Positions 51,801 through 60,800 of a stretch of 64,000 nucleotides of DNA are shown here, piece by piece (the first letter of the stretch is position 1; the number at the start of each line of letters is the position of its first letter). The DNA is taken from assembly GCF_028858725.1 (NCBI RefSeq), contig NC_084773.1, forward strand, positions 2,346,350 through 2,410,349, in the 5' to 3' direction. The notes under the pieces are model-generated. The model did not search any database and was not told where the DNA came from. It saw only the letters and a program-made list of their open reading frames with translations. The position numbers and the translations under genes were made by a program. This stretch comes from Colius striatus (lineage: Eukaryota; Chordata; Aves; Coliiformes; Coliidae).

Positions 51801-54800
51801 GCCCCCAACATGCTGCTTTAATGGTCTAGAAACAGCCATTGCAGTCCCCAGCCTGCTTCTTTAATGGTCGAGAAACAGCCATTGCAGCCCTCAGCCTGCT
51901 CCTTTAATGGTCTAGAAACAGCCATTGCAGTCCCCAGCATGCTGCTTTAATGGTCTAGAAACAGGCATTGCAGTCCCCAGCATGCTCCTTTAATGGTCTA
52001 GAAACAGCCATTGCAGCCCCCAGCCTGCTCCTTTAATGGTCTAGAAACAGCCATTGCAGCCCTCAGCATGCTGCTTTAATGGTCTAGAAACAGCCATTGC
52101 AGCCCCCAGCATGCTGCTTTAATGGTCTAGAAACAGCCATTGCAGCCCCCAGCATGCTCCTTTAATGGTCTAGAAACAGCCATTGCAGTCCCCAACCTGC
52201 TCCTTTAATGGTCTAGAAACAGCCATTGCAGTCCCCAACCTGCTCCTTTAATGGTCTAGAAACAGCCATTGCAGCCCTCAGCATGCTGCTTTAATGGTCT
52301 AGAAACAGCCATTGCAGCCCCCAGCATGCTCCTTTAATGGTCTAGAAACAGCCATTGCAGCCCCCAGCATGCTCCTTTAATGGTCTAGAAACAGCCATTG
52401 CAGTCCCCAACCTGCTCCTTTAATGGTCTAGAAACAGCCATTGCGGCCCCCAGCATGCTCCTTTAATGGTCTAGAAACAGCCATTGCAGCCCTCAGCATG
52501 CTGCTTTAATGGTCTAGAAACAGCCATTGCAGCCCCCAACATGCTGCTTTAATGGTCTAGAAACAGCCATTGCAGTCCCCAGCCTGCTTCTTTAATGGTC
52601 GAGAAACAGCCATTGCAGCCCTCAGCCTGCTCCTTTAATGGTCTAGAAACAGCCATTGCAGCCCCCAGCATGCTCCTTTAATGGTCTAGAAACAGCCATT
52701 GCAGCCCCCAGCATGCTCCTTTAATGGTCTAGAAACAGCCATTGCAGTCCCCAGCATGCTCCTTTAATGGTCTAGAAACAGCCATTGCAGCCCCCAGCAT
52801 GCTCCTTTAATGGTCTAGAAACAGCCATTGCAGTCCCCAACCTGCTCCTTTAATGGTCTAGAAACAGCCATTGCGGCCCCCAGCATGCTCCTTTAATGGT
52901 CTAGAAACAGCCATTGCAGCCCCCAGCATGCTCCTTTAATGGTCTAGAAACAGCCATTGCAGTCCCCAACCTGCTCCTTTAATGGTCTAGAAACAGCCAT
53001 TGCAGTCCCCAGCATGCTCCTTTAATGGTCTAGAAACAGCCATTGCAGCCCTCAGCATGCTCCTTTAATGGTCTAGAAACAGCCATTGCAGTCCCCAGCA
53101 TGCTCCTTTAATGGTCTAGAAACAGCCATTGCAGCCCCCAGCATGCTGCTTTAATGGTCTAGAAACAGCCATTGCAGTCCCCAACCTGCTCCTTTAATGG
53201 TCTAGAAACAGCCATTGCAGTCCCCAGCATGCTCCTTTAATGGTCTAGAAACAGCCATTGCAGCCCTCAGCATGCTGCTTTAATGGTCTAGAAACAGCCA
53301 TTGCAGTCCCCAACCTGCTCCTTTAATGGTCTAGAAACAGCCATTGCAGTCCCCAGCATGCTCCTTTAATGGTCTAGAAACAGCCATTGCAGCCCCCAGC
53401 ATGCTGCTTTAATGGTCTAGAAACTATGGGAGTTTTTCTGACACATTTGGAAAGTCAACAAAGTGTACAGGCAGACAAAGGGGACAGTATGTTCCCCCAA
53501 ACCAGGATCCAGCCATGTGGAGTGGCCTCCTTGCTGCCTTGGAAGAGTTTGTGCTATGAAGTACATCACCCATCCCTTATCCACTAGAAAAGCTGGTGCT
53601 TCTGTGAGGTTCAAAGGGAAAAGGTTAATGCTGCAAATGCCTGTTTCTCCTCATCTTTTGTTTTTCTGTAGAGATTGTGTGCTCCTGTCTACTGCAAATA
53701 CAAATTCCATAACTTCCCAGCTCATCAAACTCATGGACAAGTCCATGGGACTCACGTGTACTTCAAGGACGTGAATGTGCTTCTGACAGGGACAATGAGA
53801 CCTGAGGAACTGCTGAGGTGTCTCAGGGGTCCACCTTTGGAGATTGAGGTTCATGATCGGGATAGAAACATGGAAGACACCACCAAAAAGGCATCTTTTT
53901 TGGGGGAGGGTGAAGCTGATGAAGAAGTGGGTAAGGTGAGCTTCCTTGCTTGCAAATCCCCAGCCTGTGGTTCTTTTATGAAGAGCCAAGTGTGGCACCC
54001 GCATGGTGTAGCTAAAGTCAGCCTGACTGACTTAACATTGGGCACAAAGTGCTTGACTGTCAGTGCTCCCATTCGGAGCTGCTCAGTTCCAGATGCAGCT
54101 GCTTTCAGTGAGGAGGGTAAAAAAGAGAAAGCAAGAGGAGCAGTGAGTAGTTTTCCCTTTGTGCCCAGGGGACATTATCTGGAATCAGACTCGCTGTTGA
54201 AAGTGCGAGTGGAAATCGCTGTGCCCTTGGGAGTGCCTGCAGAAACTGCTGCTGCTCCAGCCACAGGTTGCCCCTATGGTTGTATAATCTACATTTTTGA
54301 CTACAACAATTCATCTTTCTTACATGATTTAGTAGAAGAGATTACAAAACTTAATGCTGAAGCCCTCAGGCTGGATGGCTGCCCTGCACCTCTCACTGGA
54401 ACGGCTCTTGCTGGACTGCAACTGAAAAGCACACCTGAGGAGGTGTCTGAGTTGGATGTTGTCACTGGCTTTCACTTACTGGATGGGACAACTCATCTCT
54501 TTGTCTTGGAGGGATTAAAAGATAAAGCAATTAAGAAACTATGGGATAGACACTTTGAGAGGTAAGAGGCTGTGTGGGTTTTCATCAGTTACTTCCTTAG
54601 ATGCAAAGATTTTAATTGGAGTTACACCTCCCTCATCCCTTTCTACAGAAAGATACGTGAGCAGGTGAAGAGCTGACCTTCTCTTTGTGGTTTTAGTGGA
54701 TATGAGTCCCAGTGGCTGGTTCACTTGAGACATGATCTTCTCAGCTCTATCACCTAACACCATAGATCATCCACGTAGAGTTAGAATGGGAAGGATGGGA

Positions 54801-57800
54801 ACATGTGCTTGGGCTTGTGGAAGCAAAACTATAATCTGCCAGTTGTAAACAGTGACAAAGTATTTAATGGCTTCTACAGCAAAAAAAGTCACTATGAGGA
54901 GGCTGGACTTCAAGCTCTTTCTTCCTTGGAGGTTAGGGAAAATGTGGCAAAGTGAATGTCTCCCTCAGATTTTGTGCTTCAAAGTGCTTGATCTTCTTTC
55001 CACCACTGTAGCATGTTGTTAAATCTTTCCTGTGGAGCTTTGTCATTTGTTTGTTGAGGGGTTTTCTGTTTGTTGGGGTTTTTTAAATGCAAGTCACTTC
55101 ACTGCAGTTACTGAGATTATGTATTGCTTGAAAAGTTGTCTTGTGCTCACCTGTAACCTAAATTGAAGCTGTTTTTTCCTGCCTCAGTCTGAATTTTGAC
55201 CCTTTGTAGTAGAAGTAAGGCTGTTAAGAGGCACAACACTGATGAAACTGAGGTGAGCTTCTTTCAAGTGTTTGCCATGCAGCTTACAAGGAGAACACTT
55301 GCAACCCCATTGTGTTAGCAGGATTTTGTCACTCTCTATGTAATTTTATCCAGAATGGCTTTTTCAAAAGACTCCTTGTGAAGGGAACACCATAGAGTGA
55401 GAGCTTCCCTCTAAAGGACAAGAGCAAAGCAGTTTCATGAGCGGGAGTAACGCAGAACTGAGGAAAGCTGAGACACTCTGCTCGTCTCAGCTTTGGCACT
55501 CTGTTACAGGACTCACAGAGGTGGAGATGGACAACTGGAGATCCTCTATAACTCAGAGGTGTCTTTCCCTCACCGCCTGTACACAGACCTGGAAGCTGTT
55601 TTCTATCACTTCCGCCTCCGTCAGCCCCTCGGCACCGTAACACAGCAGCCTCTGCTCTACGTCAGAGGGACGGTTCCTCGGGCATGTTTCCAGGCCTTGG
55701 CCAGGTATGAACTCCTCCAGAGTCACAGTCCAGAGATGAAGAAGTGTTAGCAGGGTTGACAACAAGGAATTTGTTCCCTGTTGAGGTGAGGGAGCCCTGG
55801 AAGGGGCTGCCCAGATGGGCTGTGGAGGCTCCTTCTCTGGGGACATTCCAACCCAGCTGGATGAGTTCCTGTGTGCCCTGCTCTAGGTGGTGCTGCTCTG
55901 ACAGGGGGTTGCACTGGATGAGCTTTCCAGGTCCCTTCCAGCCTTTGAGATTCTTTGATCCTGTGATATTTGGTACAAGAAAATAATAGTTCTTGGTTAC
56001 TTTTTTCCTGGTGAAAGCAATCCATGGGCCTGACGGGTAATTCAGGTTTGAGGTCAGGTGAGACAGAAGAGTGTGGGTTTCTAACTGCTGGTGCAGAGGT
56101 AACTGGCCACTTGTGATCTGGGCAGGAATTTATGCATTGTAAAGAGGAGAGGGGTGCACCAGTAGGGTAGTACATCAGAAAACACCTGAATATAATCCAA
56201 ACAGAAGGAAGAGAAAACTCCTGTGTCAGAAGCATCAGCTGGGAAGGGTTTACTCCTCTGATGGAGACAGAAAGTCACTTGAACTAAGTGGGGAGTTCTA
56301 AAACCAGTCTTCCTAAGGCAAACTAGAGAAAGGAAGAGTTTTGTGAGAGTTGGGAGAATACAGTTCCTGTTCCTGGCTCTTTCCTTCGGGGTTTTGTTGC
56401 ATGATTCGTGTGGGGTCTCTGCCAAGTGCCTCACTTTGTCAGCACACAGGTATTCACAGCTCTTTGCCTCAAAGCATCTCTCATGTAACATCTGAGGAGA
56501 TGGATTAAAGAAAGAGTGGGAAGTCTTACCTGTATACATCTCTATCTAGCTGTGTATTGTGCTAATCTATGTAAAAAAATTGTATGTGTGACTCCATTGT
56601 GGCTTTTTTTTCCCTGTAAATTCAGACACATCTATTGAGGGGTGAAAAAGGTACCATCCATCTTTGCTGTGAGCAACTTGAGCCTAGAAGGCAGAGGTGA
56701 ACTGTGATTGCTTTCTTGCTTGCTAGAAATAGACTGCCCTGTTTAGATTAACTTCTGACCTGAAGTCCTGCAAAGCTGCTTTGAACTGAACAGGGACATT
56801 TAGTCTCGAGACAAGAAAGAGTCTCCCAGACAACAATCTGATTGCATAAAAGAGTCTTGTCATTGTGCAATAACATCCACTCAGTCTTGTGGCAGCCTTT
56901 GTCCTCGCTCTCCCACACTCTGGCTTTCTGGTAGAACACACTCAGTGTAGTGCATTACAGATGGATTCCCTGCCTGCTGCAAGTTTTGTTTTGCACATAT
57001 CAAGGCAGTGGCTGGAAATTGAATGACCTAGCAGGCTGCTTGGGTGTCCCTGACTGCTTCCCCTCCTTGGCTCACCCAGTCAAGGTCAAGAACTGTTTAT
57101 TTGCTTATGACTAATGAAACTTAACTTCATTAAGCTAGTGGTGAGCCAAGCCTTTACACTACAAGTTCTGACTAGTGATGTAACTTGGGTACCTCTTCAC
57201 AGATCTGTAGTTTCTTTCATGTTTATTGTGTGAGATGGTGAGGAAAAGAATCCAAGCTGAGGGTGACTGGTGGCCATCACTCTGATGTCCTTTAAAGTCC
57301 TTTTTTCCCCCCTATTTTTACTTCAATGATGGTTGGTAAATACCTTTCTTCCTTATGCTATGTGCTGGCAATATTGGAGGTAGAAAAGAACATAATGCTG
57401 CATAGTTTACCTACTTGGTAGTTATTTTCCTGGTGAATTTTTATTGTAGTATCTGCTGTCTAAACAAACCAGCAAATGAGTCTGCAGGTTAGCTGCTGTG
57501 CAGAGCTTAGAATCATACCATGGTAGGGGTTGGAAGAGACCTCTAGAGATTATCTAGTCCAACACCCTGCTCAAGCAGATCCACTTCAGGAACACGTTCA
57601 GGTGGGTTTGGGAACCTCCCAGGGAGCCTCCACACCCTCCCTGGGCAGCCTGAGTGAGCCTCCCTCACTCTTACTGTAAAGAAGTTGTTCCTTACGTGGA
57701 GCTTTTTGTGTTCCAGCTTTTGTCTATTACCCCTTGTCCCGTCACTGGATATAACAAAAAGGAGTGCTGCCCCATCCTTTTGACAAACACCTTTTCAATA

Positions 57801-60800
57801 CGTGTAAGTGTTAATGAGATCCCTCCCATCTCCTCTTCTTGATGCTTGATACTGCAGCTCTGGTTCCTGCACTGAAAGTGGAGGTTTCAGGATGGCTGGG
57901 ATAATTTTAAATGCAGGAGGGTTTTTTTTCCACTGGAGAGAAGTGAAGCTGCAGGAACAATTACTGCATTTCACAGTAGTCATTGCTACAGAATCAGAGA
58001 GAACCTCAGTCAAAGCATCTTTAGTGGCTGAGACAATGTCCTTCTAGACAGCAGCTCTTTCCAGCAGCCCACCACTAGAGATGAAGGAATCACATCTGCC
58101 AGACTTTGGCTGTTAGTCCTTTTTGCCATACCTTCCTTCTGCTGTGTCTGTAATTATTCAGAGAAATAAGTTCTTCACTGGAGTACACAGACTGTGGGCA
58201 GTGTTCAAGAGCAGTCTCTGACTTGGAGAACTCCTGGCTTTTGAGGTTTTGGGTTGCTGTAGTCAGACAGTGGTTTAATGTGTGCACAACACAAGCTGCT
58301 GCTGCTGCTTGATAACATTTCCTTCTGCTAGAATTAGCCAGGAAAGTAATTGTAAGTGTAGAAAAACAAATGCACATGATCCATAGGCACCCAATTTAAT
58401 TTTAACATACCTTTATAAACCCACTTTGTGTTATTAATGCTGATGCAACATTGAATTAGTGTCATTTACCAGTTGCATGTATTGTTCAGAAGTAATGGAG
58501 AGAAAATTAATGGCCTCAAGTTGCCTCAGGGGAGATGAGGCAGATTGGAGCTGAGGCAGAACTGTTTCCCTGAGAGGGTTGTCAGCCCCTGTCTCAGGCT
58601 GCCCAGGGAGGTGGGGGAATGCCCAGCCCTGGAGCTATTGCAAAGCCCTGGAGCTGAGGTGCTGGGGGCCATGGGTTAGTGCTGGGCTTGGCAGGGTGAG
58701 GGGAGGAGTTGCAGTTGATCTTAAAGTTCTTTTCCAACCACAACAATTCTCTGCAGTAATTTTACAACTGAGTTCTTTTAGAGCACTTTGTAAAGTTAGT
58801 CTCCTCAAAGAAAGAGGAGACTCACCTAACTGTGATAGGTGAGCTAACAAAGCTCCACTTTTGGCAAGGAATCACAACACTGTGTTTGGCCATCAGACAG
58901 GTCCCTTTCTATCGTGGCCTCTGCTGTGGCCTGAGCCAGAGAGGCTGGAAACTGAGATAAGTGCCTGTGTGCAGAGTGCTGCAGTGCTCAATAGCTGTCA
59001 CAGATCAGAGCAGCTCCTGTGCCACACTGCTCTTTTCAGGTCAAGAGGTAGCGAATGAAAAGCAATCAGATGTGAGGCCAGCGTTGTCCTGATTGGCAAA
59101 TGGAAGGAAAGCTGATTGGGATGGGAGTAAAGCAGAGCTCAGACAGGATGGATTTTAGTGAGTGTTCAGCACAAATAGGGGTCATACACTAGAACTAGCA
59201 TGCATGAAGGGTTTGCTTGATTGCTTTCTAGCCAGAGGCTAGAGCAACTCAGCCTCTAATCATTAACTTGCAGCTAATTCTAGTGCCAGCATTGTCCCTA
59301 GAACATTCCTAGTAGGTTTATTGGCCTACTAAACCTCTTGACTGCTGCTGAATGCCAGCAGACATGGACTGGCTTGAGCTTCTTCATAGACAGGTTTCTC
59401 AGGCAGGTTGTCTTGTGCTTCCCCAGTGATGTCAGCTGTGATGTTTTGATTGCAGCAAAGTTTTTTGTAAGGTAACAAAGTTTCTGTCTATTTGTAGGCT
59501 CAGCTACCTCTGCCACAGTAAGAGGCTGAGGGATGTAATCCAGGGGGATCTGCTGCCCTCAGCAGAGATGATCACAGCCTTAAGTCACGAGTATGGAGTT
59601 GCCTTAACTGCTGAGGATCTCTTCACTCAGAAACCTCCTGTACTCTCATTTGAGTCTGATGATTATACAGTACCAGGGAAAGCCAGCAGAGTGAAACAGG
59701 CAGTGTGTTCTTCATCAGAGACCTACAATGAAGTGTATGTGCAGCAGAAGGAGAAGAGAGAAGACAAAGTGTCTTTTGAGAGAAACCACATTGTGGTGAG
59801 TAGTTTGTGCTACGAGAGACAAACCTCAGCTGCAGAGCTTCACAGCCTTAATCAACACCCCCTTTGTCTCCTCAGACAAGCTCAGAAGCTTTTGGTGGGG
59901 TGCTTGTTAAGTATTGTACAAACATCATTAAAAAGTGGAGGGCAATTTAGTGTTGCAGAGGCTGAATTGCAGACATAATTGCTTTGTGAAGGGGAAGGCA
60001 GTTCTAGTGCTCACAGCTGAGCTCACTGCCTGAGCCTGAAGGACACTGATCATTTAAAGGACTTGCAGCTTCTTTTGGGGTTTGGTTCCTGCTTTGTTTT
60101 GTCCCTTTCATCTCCCTAGCCCCCCCTCATTGTGCTTCAGCATGTCATCCAAGCTTCAGATGCTTGTGGGAGGCCAAGCCAACTAAGCTCATGTGAAAAC
60201 TGTGCTTTCTGCTCTTGCCATGGGAGAGACACTCTTGCCTTTGGGCAACCACAATGGCATTTGTTCTTAACTAAATATAACCAGCAGTTGCAGACAGAGC
60301 TGTGCTGAGCTTTAAGGGAATGGTGAAGAATGTAAGAACCTTGTTTGTTACCAGTGTCCATCCACCCCTTCTGTTCCCTCAGGGAAAGCACATGGAAACT
60401 AAACCCTTTCCCATTAATATAGACACCAAAGGAGGGGTTTCCCACATGTTTCCTGGGAGTCTGAGCTGAGCCTTGGAATATATTGCTCAGTTGAGGACTC
60501 TGGTCATCCTGTGGTTTATGAAGAGTAGTTCTGAGTGGTTTTTCCTATCTGTATTTTAATACAAAGAGGTTTTGCCTGGGATTTGGGAATCTATGTTCCT
60601 GTTTAAGGGTACAGTCTTGGAGACATTGAAATGTAACTCCTAAGTAATTCCCTTTTCAGTCTTAGTCTGTCAATAAAGGAGTGTTCCAGGAGGCTAAAAA
60701 AGGAGACAGTCTTAAGTAACTGTTCTTGGTATTTGTGTTTAGAACATTACAGGAGGGTGAGAGCAGCAGAGCTCTTGGGCCTGATGATTCTGTACAGGTG

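Noticed and set aside
51490-53424. CRISPR-like array of short repeats
   Set aside because: The 43-bp units are directly adjacent with no unique spacers, in an intron of a vertebrate gene. It is a minisatellite.
56081-56539. 152-codon minus-strand frame within CFAP92 intron 10
   Set aside because: Antisense to an intron, with no recognisable domain. Composition looks like ordinary non-coding sequence.
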